Assembly: GCA_007449985.2 (NCBI GenBank) | Contig: VIIQ02000634.1 | Coordinates: forward strand, 1 to 64,000 | Direction: 5' to 3' | Length of the DNA: 64,000 nt | DNA from: Desmodesmus armatus | Lineage: Eukaryota > Chlorophyta > Chlorophyceae > Sphaeropleales > Scenedesmaceae | Part shown: piece after piece, positions 1-9,958 of the stretch | Position numbering within the stretch: position 1 is the first letter of the stretch | Layout: each line of letters starts with the position of its first letter | The notes under the pieces: model-generated | The model's input: only the letters and a program-made list of their open reading frames with translations | The model's database searches: none | What the model was told of the DNA's origin: nothing | Program-made: the position numbers and the translations under genes

Positions 1-40
1 CACACACACACACACATGGTTGTATCTCATGTGTTTAACA

Positions 41-85
<45 letters not shown>

Positions 86-140
86 CTTGCACGCACGCAC
101 GCAGACGGACAGACAGACAGACACTCACACACACACACGG
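1..140. repeat. (CA)n microsatellite
   Basis: Two runs of CA dinucleotides, at 1-16 and about 42-83, are followed by short degenerate GCAC, AGAC and CA runs up to about 140. Open frames across this stretch read as Thr-His repeats and are artefacts of the repeat. Confidence 0.95.
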
Positions 141-347
141 GTTGCACTTGCTGAGGCCAACATGCAGTCACACAGTGACTGTTTGTTTCCAGTCCCCTTT
201 GACCCTGTCTGTGGCAGTGGCAACTGACCATGCTGGCACAGTGCAAAGCTGTGCGTGATTGAGCCGTGGTACTGCCGTGATACAAAGAGGTATCGGGACC
301 TTTCTTCCTTGCACTGTCACATGCCTTCTATGGTAGTTGGTACTTAC

Positions 348-1203
348 CGTACAACAGAAAATCCGCTTGCGTGAGGTGGCCTGTTGCAGCGAAGGTGCTC
401 TCCGATGCCTCAATGTTCAAATTAGCGATGCCTACCTCCACCTTGGTCACCAAGGAAGACTGTGAAGGGTCAGGGCGCCGCTTGTGGCCGTGAGGGGGCT
501 GATGTCTGCCTGGGTAGGCGGGTGCAGGGTCCGAATGGTAGCGGTGCTGGTGGCCATCGTGGGGGTGCCAGTCGCCACCATCCTCGTCATGGGTGTCAGT
601 GTAGCCGTCTCTTCCTTGCCTGTGAGATCCGGGATGGTAGTAGTCGTGGCCGTCAGTGTGCAAGGGCTGGGCTTGTTGTGTGGTGTTGTGCTGTGGGGCG
701 CTGTCGGTCTGCACGGCCTGGGCTTGCGGTCCTTGTCCACTGAGGCTTGGTGGGACGACACGGCCGGAAGGATCGCGCCGCAGGGTATCCCTCGCACTTG
801 TGCTTGCGTGCCGTGTCGTGCCTTCAACCTTAGCAACAAACTTCTCGCATTGCTTCCTGTGTGTATCGTCCGTGAAGCCGTCACATGTGTTGCGTGATGC
901 TCCTGGCGCGCGCTGGCTGCCGTCACGAGGGAAACAGAAAGAACTCGCGTTGTCGATGCGCACAGTTGCCTCAAAGTCAAACTCGTCGGGCTGCGCAAAC
1001 AGCGCATCCTGCAAGTGACTCATCATGCTCTGTGTGGTGATGGGGGCGGCCTTGATGCTGGTCACTTCGCCGATGGCACCACAATAGTACGTGCTTTCTT
1101 CTTGCGGGGGGTCGTCAGGACTGGGAAACACCCAAACGTCTGATGTGGCCAGGAGGAAGGGCCGCGGCCCGGGTTGGATCACCACATGGCAGCCTTGTTC
1201 CAA
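348..1203 (-). CDS. Histidine-rich predicted secreted protein, copy A (large exon, partial gene)
   Basis: A large open exon on the minus strand belongs to a gene whose first and last exons are not resolved. It ends at a GTAAGT donor after a phase-1 codon (348). From N to C it has a conserved stretch with FLLATSD and CGAIGEV, a Cys-containing block (CDGFTDDTH, QCEKFVAKVEG), a His/Asp/Gly-rich region (DYYHPGSHRQGRDGYTD, HPHDGHQHRYH) and a terminal ATGHLTQADF motif. A similar exon lies at 7594-8332 and a diverged one at 9959-10427, with the same phase-1 donor. Secretion is inferred from the third member, whose exon begins with a hydrophobic signal-peptide-like stretch. The function is unknown. 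His-rich regions can bind metal, but nothing here proves that. Confidence 0.55.
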
Positions 1204-1522
1204 GGGAAGTTGCGGCCTACATATATTGTTGCTGGAGATTCATCGGCTGGCACCTGGAGACGCAGTGTATGGGAAAGGCAACAGCAGCATGTGATGGCAA
1301 GCGACAGGGCACGTCGGGGTGTCAGCTGTATGACTCGCCCTTCGGAGTACGGTGTGTGTGGCAGGTTGCTGTGAGGGCAGATTATTCCTGTCCACGTGCT
1401 GTGCAAAGCCACAAATTCAGCCGCTGAATCACAGGTGGTGGCCACCCGGTGCACCCGGTGACGCGGTGTCAGCGCACAGCTACTACAGTACCGTGTGTGA
1501 CGGTATGGTGCAAAGGACTTAC

Positions 1523-1606
1523 CATTTTCCCTGTGAGCAGCAGCGCTGTGGGGTTTGAAACATTCCCACTAACAACCAGCTTCAGAGGCCCTTTGCTCGC
1601 GAAACT
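1523..1606 (-). CDS. Short upstream exon of histidine-rich gene copy A
   Basis: This is an 84-nt phase-0 exon between a CTGCAG acceptor and a GTAAGT donor, encoding 28 residues with the core LKLVVSGNVSNPTALLLTGK. The copy at 8790-8873 is also open, has the same splice sites and differs at only three residues (L/V, V/I, N/S). Conservation of the frame in both copies supports a coding exon. The intervening stretch 1203-1454 is also open in both copies (motifs FVALHS, PHSNLPHTPYSEGR) but its splice joins are not resolved. Confidence 0.5.
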
Positions 1607-1984
1607 CTGCAGCGTACATGCACACAGACAATACTGTTACTGTTGCATGCTTCAGGCCAGGCCTGAACACCCCGCAGGGACTCAACAAAGCTCATGCGGC
1701 ATCATTATAATAGAAAGCATCTGGGTAGACATTGTAGCACTCATCTGAGGGTGCACTGAGAAACAATACACTCTTGACTGCTTGAGATGCATCGGCTGGT
1801 CAATAGTTCATCAACACACCCCTGTCATCACATGCACGGATGTGTGCAGCTGCTGGGGTTTCCTGGCTCGGTCACAACACAAAGTGTTGCCTGGCAGGCA
1901 AGCTATCAACCGTCCGTCTGGAACCAGGGCTGAAGTCACCATCAGTGGTCTGTTCATGTCAACATAGACATGCCTGTTGCGCAG

Positions 1985-3433
1985 GAGCAAGCCGCAATGC
2001 AGGACGACATCGTGGGGGAGATGTGCAGTTACGCGTGGTGTGGGGCCGCATTCATGTGCCCGGGGGTGGGGTCCTGGTGGGGTGTGTGAGATGGGATAGG
2101 GAAGCTAGTCAGGAGGCCAGTCGGGCCGCAGTGCAGGATGATGACACAGTTGGGACGACACCCCACTGCTGAAGAGTGTTGCGGGCCAGGTGCTGTCAGA
2201 CCTGGGGGTCAGCGGGGCAGCAGTGCAGGACGACATCGTGGGGGAGATGTGCAGGTGCGGACAGTGCACTGGCGCTCAGATCCGCGTTGCATCAAGCTGT
2301 ATGATGTGCACAGTACTTGCAGACATGCTCACATACCTAATTGTGTACACGTGCCTTTGGAACCCTGCCTTGGATTCACATCCTGTGCCTGGCGTGTGGA
2401 CTCACTGCTGCTGCAGGTTGGGTGCGTCAGAGCTGCATGTCATAGCATCTGTGATGGGCGGCATGGCGGCTCAGGAGGCAATCAGTTGCTCACAGGGCAG
2501 TTTGTGCCATTCAGGTGAGCCTGGGGTCAACGAGGGGGGGGGGTGTCTTGGTGAGCAGAATGGTGGCGGTGTAGCATGATCCCCTGGCAAAGGCATTTTG
2601 GGAGCTAAAGGTTGGTAGCGGACATGCGCATTTGCCGTGGTGGCATGGTGGCTCAGGAGGTGATCAAGCTGCTCACAGGGCAGTTTGTGCCGTTCTGGTG
2701 AGCCTGGGGTGAACCCGGGGGGGGGGGGGGGTGTCTTGGTGAGCAGAATGGTGGCGGCGTAGCATGATCCCCCGGCAAAGGCATTTTGGGAGCTAAAGGT
2801 GGTAGCGGACAAACGCATTTGCTGTGGTGGCATGGCAGCTCAGAAGGCAATCAAGCTGCTCACAGGGCAGTTTGTGCCATTTAGGTGAGCCTGGGGTCAA
2901 CAGGGGGGGGGGTGTCTTGGTGAGCAGAATGGTGGCGGTGTAGCATGATCCCCTGGCAAAGACATTGGGGACTAGAGGTTGGTAGCGGACATGCGCATTT
3001 GCCGTGTTGGCATGGCGGCTCAGGAGGTGATCAAGCTGCTCACAGGGCAGTTTGTGCCATCCAGGTGAGCCTGGGGTGGGGACACGATGGTGTCTTGGTG
3101 AATATTCTAGAACAAACAAAAAAGAAATATGTTGGTGGTGGCGCAGCATCCACCGCTGGCAAAGACAGTTAGCAGCAGGGTTTTGGCAGCAGCGGATACG
3201 CTTGTATGCACACCTCCGTGTTTGTTTGTAATGAGATGTCAATAAACACAAATAATTAATTATCACTCTTGGCGTTCTGGGGCTTCCATGAAAGGGATGT
3301 CTGCGCTGCAACCCAGCCAGGGTTTTGGTGCATCGCTGCTGACCCTGTTTCTGCGCCCTCTGTGCTGGTGCAATGCAGTGGGAGCTTGGTGTACAACGCG
3401 ATGGGCAGCACAACCAGCATATTCAACCTTTGA
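1985..3433 (+). pseudogene. NAE1: 3' exons of NEDD8-activating E1 regulatory subunit, damaged
   Basis: Plus-strand exons match the C-terminal end of the APPBP1/AXR1/NAE1 family, the E1 partner that activates NEDD8 for cullin neddylation. Exon 2190-2254 encodes VLSDLG...AAVQDDIVGEMC and ends in phase 2 at a GTGCGG donor. Exon 2417-2514 encodes LGASELHVIASVMGGMAAQ. Exon 3379-3433 encodes SGSLVYNAMGSTTSIFNL and a stop, which resembles the family C-terminus. Phases agree except that 2417-2514 is one base short: about 2479-2484 reads AATCAGTTG where intact neighbours read ATCAAGCTG. Extra partial copies of the VQDDIVGEMC exon lie at about 1985-2033 and 2118-2152. No upstream NAE1 exons are visible in the window. 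The family assignment is strong. Whether the locus is a pseudogene or a misread gene end is an inference. Confidence 0.7.
2409..3120 (+). repeat. Four-unit tandem array carrying a NAE1 exon fragment
   Basis: Units of about 180-187 bp repeat with the marker GTGAGCCTGGGGT at 2515, 2698, 2885 and 3065. Each unit contains the 3' half of the penultimate NAE1-like exon (AAQE-IKLLTGQFVP), a GTGAGC donor and downstream intron sequence with a G run. Only the first unit has the full 5' half of the exon and its CTGCAG acceptor, and that unit has the one-base deletion. Units 2-4 keep the IKLLTGQFVP frame. Confidence 0.85.
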
Positions 3434-5005
3434 GGGGTCCCCAGTACAATGCAGGATGTCCTGTACGATGAACCTGTGGAGTGACAAGCCGCCTAGGACT
3501 GACTGCAGCAGCAGGCGAGGTCTATCGACCGTGAAATGATCTCCGCAGTCTTGTTTCGGCCTGCCGAGAGGTTTCTTGAACAGGGAGAATGTTACAACAG
3601 AGTGTGCAAGCAGCAGGATACTGCAACTGACTGCAGAGCTCTTGTACAGCTGATGTCTTGCCTCAGCTGCCACCACCTGTAGCGCCCTGCCTTGCGGCGT
3701 GTGGCAGTTTGGTTGTGACTCACGCAACTGGCGCTGTCTGTTGTTGTATGATCATATGATATGTATCAATCATATGATTGATGGGAGCGGTGTCTAGACA
3801 GATCTGCTTGTGTGGCCTGTGGTGTGTCTGTCTGTTCGGTGTTGGGCAGACCACATGTGCAGAGGGCCGCTGGAGGTTCTACCATCCCCTTATGAAAATG
3901 CCTGTGGCGTTTGTGGGGGGTGCGCCTGCAATGTCCTACGGGAAAAGCGACAGCTTACGTCCGCTACTTGTGGACTTGAAAGGCTGCAATCACAGCACAG
4001 CACTAGACTCTTCTTATGCAGGTTTCTTGTGCTAGCTGTGGGTGGGAGTCAAGCGATGGTTGTGGGCGTTTCTGCTGAGCGCTTGCTTGCTGCCATGCAC
4101 TTGTATGTGAAGCTGCATTTTGACTGCGTATTGTGCCCTGCCAGCAGTGCTCAGGACTGTCAAAGATAGAGCCCCCAGGGGAGCACTCCATGTAATTGTG
4201 TTGGATCACAGACTGCATGCAGCCAATGTCTTTCTTGGCAAGACAGCTGATTGTTTCCAACCTCTTTGCAGCCTTGCACCGTTGAAAGCGGCACCATGGG
4301 ACTGGGCTGCACTTGTGATTTGGTCAAACACGCACTTGAGCACTCCACAATACTGTTGACCTTTGTGTCTGGCCCAGACTCTGTCACAAGGGCACATTGC
4401 ATCATGGCCTACAATTGCAAGCTCTGTAGCACGAGGATCGCTGCCAAGAGTTACACCACTCCCAATACACACACAATCACAGACTCTGAGACAGTCCATG
4501 CGTTGGATAGGGAGCAGACGTGTGCAAAGTACCACCGCAAGCTTGCTCAAACTGCCTGGAATGATCATGTGCTCACACACACCCAAGATGGTAAAATCCT
4601 TGAAGGATCGAATGATCTCAAAGACCACCACATGCTGGCATGTGCATGCAGGCAGCACTACCGGTTGCCGTCTGCAGTGTCACATGGTGCATTGCTTGCC
4701 TGAGCAAGGGCGCACCCAACATGCCAGGGATAGGCTGCACGTGATAGCAAAACGCGGCCGATCATGTGTCATGCGCACCGTGCGCGACACACCCAAGCAC
4801 CTTTCAGAAGACGCCCACATGTCTGTCGTGCAGTCAGCACCGCCGCAGTATGACAGACATCTACAGTCTCGCATGATGCATCAATCGCATTCATGCTACA
4901 GGCATCCTCAATATGCCATGGCAATGCTCAGCACACGTCTGCAGCAGAATGGGTGATCCAGGGCATCACCGATGCATATGGGTGTCGGAGCCCCAGCACG
5001 TCTGT

Positions 5006-5070
5006 AGTAAACTACCGTAAGTAAACTGCCGTAAGTAAACTACTGTAAGTAGATCAGTAAACTACCGTAA
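5006..5070. repeat. 14-bp tandem repeat
   Basis: A motif close to GTAAACTACCGTAA repeats about four times with small changes. Related GCCGTAAACGAGCCG sequence recurs at about 5134. Confidence 0.8.
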
Positions 5071-5287
5071 AAGAGCCGCACAGGTATGCTGCAAGCACCT
5101 AGAGAAACAACCAGGCACCAGATTGAGCTGCGCTGCCGTAAACGAGCCGCGCAATCAATATGCAAGCAACTACAGAAACAGTCGTTGCTTGAAGTGTGAG
5201 CCAGTGAGCAAAGGCAAAGGTCTGCCTGCGCTGATGTAACAGCACCTTGCAAGGTGGCCAATTGGCTAAATGTGGCAGCCGCTTGGT

Positions 5288-5432
5288 GCCTGCCATACGC
5301 AACACCACCATCACCACCACCACCACTGCTTCATCATCCGTATGCCACCCCCCCCCCCACCCCCACCGCCGCCACAACCACGACAATCACTACTACTACC
5401 GCCGCCACCATCATCGTCACCACCACAACCCC
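5288..5432. repeat. (CAC)n/(CCG)n trinucleotide and poly-C tract
   Basis: Imperfect CAC, ACC and CCG triplets surround a C run at about 5347-5360. His-, Thr- or Pro-rich frames here are repeat artefacts. Confidence 0.85.
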
Positions 5433-6004
5433 AGTGGTGCACGAGCTTTGGTGCACAGTGTCTTCTGTGTAACAGCAGCACAAAGCCTTAACTGACTTGT
5501 GCAAATACGTAAAAGGGCCGCAACCAACTGCATGATGCCAATTGCAGTGTTGCACTGCCATTCCTGCTGCACTCAGTCTGTCGTGGGCGCATCCCTGCTT
5601 TGGGACAGCTAGCTATCCATCTCATGCACGTCCGTGCAGCCCAACAGCCACACCGCCCAGCAACATAACCCCTGTCGGTGGAACGTGGGGCCTAGGGGCA
5701 CAGCCTTGCACACGCTCAGCACTGGAGCATACAAGAGAGGTTAGCTCAGCTTTGGGTGATGACACATTGTCACATGTCAACATCGCTTTCCCAATAGAAG
5801 CCTTGAATGCACGTGGCCGCGGTAATATGCAGCGGGACCACACGGCGGGCCGCTGGGCGCGGCCACTCAACCCACAAAGGATGCTCGCCACCATCCTTGT
5901 CCTTCAGTTGAAGCTGTTCACCTGAAGGCCCCCCCTGCCAGGCCGCACATCGTGGCACCGTGCACGACTCGGCCTTGAGTCATCATCAGAAAGGCCTGAA
6001 TGAG

Positions 6005-6774
6005 TCAGGATAGCCTGAATGAGTCAGCGGTGACGTCAACCTGAAAACCTGACGGTAGCTGTCCGGTCAGCGCATCAATCAGGAAGTCGACCACGCAGCC
6101 TTCAAGCGGCGGAGGGGAGTCGATGCCAGTCACTTTTGCTTCGAATGTAAGTGTTCCAACTTCATAATCATAATCATAATCCTCATCTATATCCGTAGCA
6201 AGGTACTGCAACTCTGGGGGCGACGGCGGCACCGTCAGCTTTGTGCTGGCAGCCGCGCACCAGTCAAACTTTACGCCCACACTGATGATGTTATATGTCG
6301 GTTGCTCCTGCGAGTCAACGTCAGCGGGGAATAGCGAATGCAATAGGGCAGCACAGCAAATGTAATCAAGGATGTGCTACCCACTGCAGAGTGCAGGTCA
6401 GCAACAGGTCAGCACAGCACTTGGCAACCCATGAATCAACGCATGTTGCATGCATACTAAACATGCTTCTGCACAGTAGTAGTGCCTTGGCGATGCAAAC
6501 GCTGGCACCGCTGGGCAGCTGCTGTCCAAGGTGCATACATGCGGTCAGCACCTGGCAAGCACTAAGGACTTGCACCCATGTCTTTCCCCTCTCAAGAAGC
6601 ATCCACATGCATAGTATGCACCATCGCCAGTGGTTAGCAGGCTGTTACTATCTGCATGCACAACATAGCCGTTACAACACTTACCATAATGCACTGTGCA
6701 GAGATATTTGTTGGCCCCAGGATAGGCCCCACAAATTCAAAGTCGGCAGGGGTAGGGGAGGCACAGCGGAAATT
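6005..6774 (-). CDS. 3' end (two exons) of an unrecognised, probably secreted protein
   Basis: Two minus-strand exons join in phase 0: 6685-6774 (acceptor CTGCAG, donor GTAAGT) and 6005-6307 (acceptor TCGCAG, stop TGA). They give about 130 C-terminal residues with a Cys pair (NFRCAS...AQCIM), EQPTYNIISVGVKFDWC, an acidic YLATDIDEDYDYDYE run, and LEGCVVDFLIDALTG. Even Cys spacing and mixed beta-type sequence suggest an extracellular domain, but I do not recognise the family. PTPADFEFVG resembles LPAADFQVRG of the histidine-rich gene at 9959-10427. These exons may therefore be the 3' end of the copy B gene immediately upstream. That link is an inference. Confidence 0.45.
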
Positions 6775-7311
6775 CTGCAGGTTTCCACATTGAAAAGAGG
6801 CAAACAAAAAAATCAAAAATCGAAGTTACACCTGTAGCTATGAAGCTCAAGAGCTCAAACACTTGAATAGTTGCAAGGGATAACGGTGCTCTGCTCGAAT
6901 AGAAGCCCACCTGGCTCCCGCAGCTGTCTTAGGCACCCAGCACACATTGTGGCAACACTTGATGCATCACATGGTGTGCATCTAATGCAAGGGTTCAGGC
7001 ACCTACAGCTTTGCGCAGCAACATATGCACATCGGATGAGATGGTGTGCTCTCAAGCTGCTGAGGGGTGTCTTCCCACATCATGCCATGAACGGTGCTGT
7101 TACCATTGAGGATCCCCATCAAACACTACTGGCGCTTGCCACACTGACCTGGTTTTGGTCTTGGGGCGGTCTGTTTGGGTCCCCCACGTTGATGAGAGGT
7201 CTGGTTGGGGCCTGTCCCACCGATAGCGTGCTTTCGATTGTCTTGTTAGCATCACTGACTTGCACCAAGCGCGCAATGGCAAAATCTGCATAGCAACAGC
7301 ACAGCGCAGCA
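6775..7311. other. Intron or intergenic sequence
   Basis: There is no recognisable coding exon. If the 3' exons at 6005-6774 belong to the copy B gene, this stretch is intronic. Confidence 0.4.
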
Positions 7312-7522
7312 TACCTTGTGCAAACGAAGGAATCGATGCATTACTCTGGATCGGATCCTTTGGGCATGCATTGATCAGGCCCACAGTGCAGCGTCGTTCC
7401 AGCATTGCTAGAGTGTGCGATTGCCAAGGCTGATGTGCCCCGGGTGACACGGTGACCGTCCGTTTCCCCGTCCCCGTCGACCCTGCCTTGATGTGGGAGT
7501 GGGCACATGGCCATGCTGGCGA
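7312..7522 (-). CDS. Possible downstream exon of histidine-rich gene copy B
   Basis: An open stretch with the core GKRTVTVSPG continues to SFAQ and a GTATGC donor at about 7312 in phase 1. The start of the exon (CCAG acceptor near 7522) is approximate. Copy A has the aligned WKQTVTV at about 174-240 but then meets a TGA stop, so the copies differ in their 3' structure. Confidence 0.3.
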
Positions 7523-7593
7523 CAGTGCAAGCCGTGTGCTTGAGTCGTGGTACTACCACACTGTGTGTGCCTTCCAAGATGAGTGGTACTTAC

Positions 7594-8440
7594 TACAAGA
7601 CGAGAAATTTGCCTGCGTGAAGTGGCCTGTTGCACCGAGAATGCTCGCCGGTGCCACGATGGACAAGCCCACTCCGGTCTGTACCGTGGTCAACAAGGAA
7701 GAGTTTGCAGTTGTACAGACTGGCCCTGCAGGGTTAGGGTCCCCCTGGTGGCCGTGGGGGGGCTGATGTCTGCCTGGGTAGAAGGGTGCAGGGTGTGAAT
7801 GGTAGCGGCGCTGGTGGCCATCGCGGGGGTGGCGGTCGCCCCCATCCACTTCATGGTGGTCGGTGTAGCTATCTCTTCCTTGCCTGTGAGACCCGGGGTG
7901 GTAGTAATCGGGGCCGTCGCTGCGCAAGGGCTGGGTGGTCTGTGCTACGTCGTGCTGTGGAGTGTTGTCGGTCTGCAGGGCATGGGCTTGCCGGCCATGT
8001 CCACTGAGGCTTGGTGGGACGACACGGCCGGAAGGATCGCGTCGCAGGGTATCCCTCGCACTTGTGCTTGCGTGCCTTGTCGTGCCTTCAACCTTAGCAA
8101 CAAACTGCTCGCATTGCTTCTTGTGTGTATCGTCCGTGAAGCCGTCACATGTGTTGCGTGATGCTCCTGGCGCGTGCTGGCTGCCCTCACGAGATATCAA
8201 ACAGAAAATAAGCGCGTCATCAATGGCCACAGTTGCCTCAAAGTCAAACTCGTCGGGCTGCGCAAACAGGGCATCCTGCAAGTGACTCATCATGCTCTGT
8301 GTGGTGATGGGGGCGGCCTTGATGCTGGTCACTTCGCCGATGGCACCACAACTGTACGTGGGGGTTCTTGCGGGGGGTCGTCAGGGCGGGGCTCCAACCA
8401 TGTGTCTGATGTGGCCAGGAGGAAGCCGGGTCTGGGGATC
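7594..8440 (-). pseudogene. Histidine-rich predicted secreted protein, copy B (exon with frame differences)
   Basis: This is the paralogue of 348-1203 with the same order: Cys block (QCEQFVAKVEG), His/Asp/Gly-rich region (DYYHPGSHRQGRDSYTD, HPRDGHQRRYH), ATGHFTQANF end, and phase-1 GTAAGT donor at 7594. Compared with copy A it has one extra base near 8430-8440 and one base fewer near 8356-8361. The 5' part (FLLATSDTW...) and the rest therefore lie in different frames, and the in-frame path upstream meets TGA. Either copy B is decaying or one copy has a different splice structure here. Downstream of 8332 the frame is fully open. Confidence 0.5.
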
Positions 8441-8789
8441 ATCACTTCATACTTGGCAGCCTCGTTCTAGGGGAAGTCCCGGCCTACATATATTGTTGCT
8501 GGAGATTCATCGGCTGGCACCTGGAGACGCAGTGTATGGGAAAGGCAACAGCAGCATGTGATGGCAAGCGACAGGGCACGTCGGGGTGTCAGCTGTATGA
8601 TTCGCCCTTCAGAGTACGGTGTGTGTGGCAGGTTGCTGTGAGGGCAGATTATTCCTGTCCACATGCTGTGCAAAGCCACAAATTCAGCCGCTGAATCACA
8701 GGTGGCGGCCACCCGGTGCACCCGGTAACGCGGTGTCAGCGCACAACCACTACAATACCGTGTGTGACGGTATGGTGCAACGGACTTAC

Positions 8790-8873
8790 CATTTTCCCTG
8801 TGAGCAGCAGCGCTGTGGGGTTTGAAACACTCCCACTAATCACCAGCTTCACAGGCCCTTTGCTCGCGAAACT
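8790..8873 (-). CDS. Short upstream exon of histidine-rich gene copy B
   Basis: The 84-nt phase-0 exon has a CTGCAG acceptor and GTAAGT donor and encodes VKLVISGSVSNPTALLLTGK in its core. Its counterpart in copy A is 1523-1606. Confidence 0.5.
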
Positions 8874-9411
8874 CTGCAGCGTACATGCACACAGACAATA
8901 CTGTTACTGTTGCATGCTTCAGGCCGGGCCTGAACACCCCGCAGGGACTCAACAAAGCTCATGCGGCATCATTATAATAAAACGCATCTGAATAGACAGT
9001 ATAGCACTCATCTGAGGGTGCACTGAGAAACAATACACTCTTCACTGCTTGAGATGCATTGGCTGGTCAACTTGTTTGTTGATGAACCCCTGTCATCACA
9101 TGCACGGATGTGTGCAGCTGCTGGGGTTTCCTGGCTCGGTCACAACACAAAGTGTTGCCTGGCAGGCAGGCAAGCTATCAACCGTCCGTCTGAAACCAGG
9201 GCTGATGTCACCATCAGTGGTCTGTTCATGTCAAACATAGACATGCCTGTTGCGCAGGAGCAAACCGCAATGTGCAAAGTGCATCTAACCGCCTCAATAG
9301 CGAAACACGATCTCGAAACATGTATGCCTTTGCAACAGGTGCAGTACATTCCCGCTGCCCATCTTACTTCGCGTGTGTTGACAGTATTGAGTGACAACTT
9401 TTGATGCTTAC

Positions 9412-9540
9412 CTGTTCGATAATCAGCGTCTTCTCAGTGCGCTCAAATGACAAGTCCTCAGTGAACTCAGTGAAGTTGTCGCTCAGTCGGGCGGTCCTAC
9501 TCAGTCCGACTTCATGCACAAATGACGCCGTCGTAGGGCA
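9412..9540 (-). CDS. Possible exon, unrecognised
   Basis: An open minus-strand stretch (VGLSRTARLSDNF, FERTEKTLIIEQ) ends at a consensus GTAAGC donor at 9412. The acceptor is not clear. It lies between the third histidine-rich exon and copy B and may be a downstream exon of the gene at 9959-10427. Confidence 0.3.
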
Positions 9541-9754
9541 GTAGCAGCAGCAGCACCCGCAGCGGCAGCACAGCACTAAGGTAAGCCAGTTGCAGGATCA
9601 TTTTGCTAATGTGCTTGCCGTGTGTGCCCATGTTACTGGTATGTGGCATGCCTGGGGCATGAGATGCCGTTTCAAAATGGGTGATGGTGCAGATTCAGGG
9701 TAACACATACATGCACTGCAATGATGAGCGTATTGGGAGTACAACGACTTCCAC

Positions 9755-9784
9755 AGAGCAGCAGCAGCAGCAGCAGCAGCAGCA
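9755..9784. repeat. (CAG)n microsatellite
   Basis: About nine CAG triplets. Confidence 0.9.
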
Positions 9785-9958
9785 CAACGCTGTACGCCTA
9801 CATATCCCCAACAGCAACAGTAGCAACAGCAGCTGGCAGAGACATGTCTTGCTCTTGGTGTGTCACATAAGCTGCAACATAAATTGGGCCGCCACGCTGG
9901 CACCCAAACAAAATCAAATGTAAGTTACCCAACAGTTGCAGAGGGCGTGTGTGTTTAC

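Larger units (their letters stand above)
170..1999. repeat. Segmental duplication, copy A
   Basis: This stretch matches 7448-9271 in the same orientation. Similarity is very high from about 1160 to 1999 (only scattered substitutions against about 8430-9271) and more diverged with indels from 170 to 1160. It ends abruptly at about 1999. After the shared CCGCAATG the two copies have unrelated sequence, and copy A continues into NAE1-like exon sequence. The duplicated DNA carries at least three minus-strand exons. Confidence 0.9.
3434..6004. other. Gene-poor interval with repeats
   Basis: I recognise no gene here. Open frames at 3263-3727 (minus), 4206-4658 (minus), 4251-4703 (plus) and 4363-4956 (plus) show no family motif and no consistent splice structure. 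A short AT-rich palindromic patch (ATCATATGAT twice) lies at about 3749-3778. Confidence 0.6.
7448..9271. repeat. Segmental duplication, copy B
   Basis: Direct copy of 170-1999. Near-identical from about 8430 to 9271, more diverged to the left. It ends where copy A enters NAE1-like sequence. Confidence 0.9.

Noticed and set aside
16..258. Plus-strand frame rich in Thr-His
   Set aside because: It is the translation of a (CA)n microsatellite.
454..1018. Plus-strand frames of 90-137 aa over the histidine-rich exon
   Set aside because: Antisense shadows of the minus-strand exon, which alone is supported by the paralogous copies.
5247..5495. His/Pro-rich frames on both strands
   Set aside because: Product of CAC/CCG triplet repeats; open in several frames at once.
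6005..6774. Pherophorin (algal extracellular matrix) assignment for the left-hand secreted genes
   Set aside because: The proteins have Cys pairs and look secreted, but I could not find the characteristic pherophorin motifs, so no family name is given.
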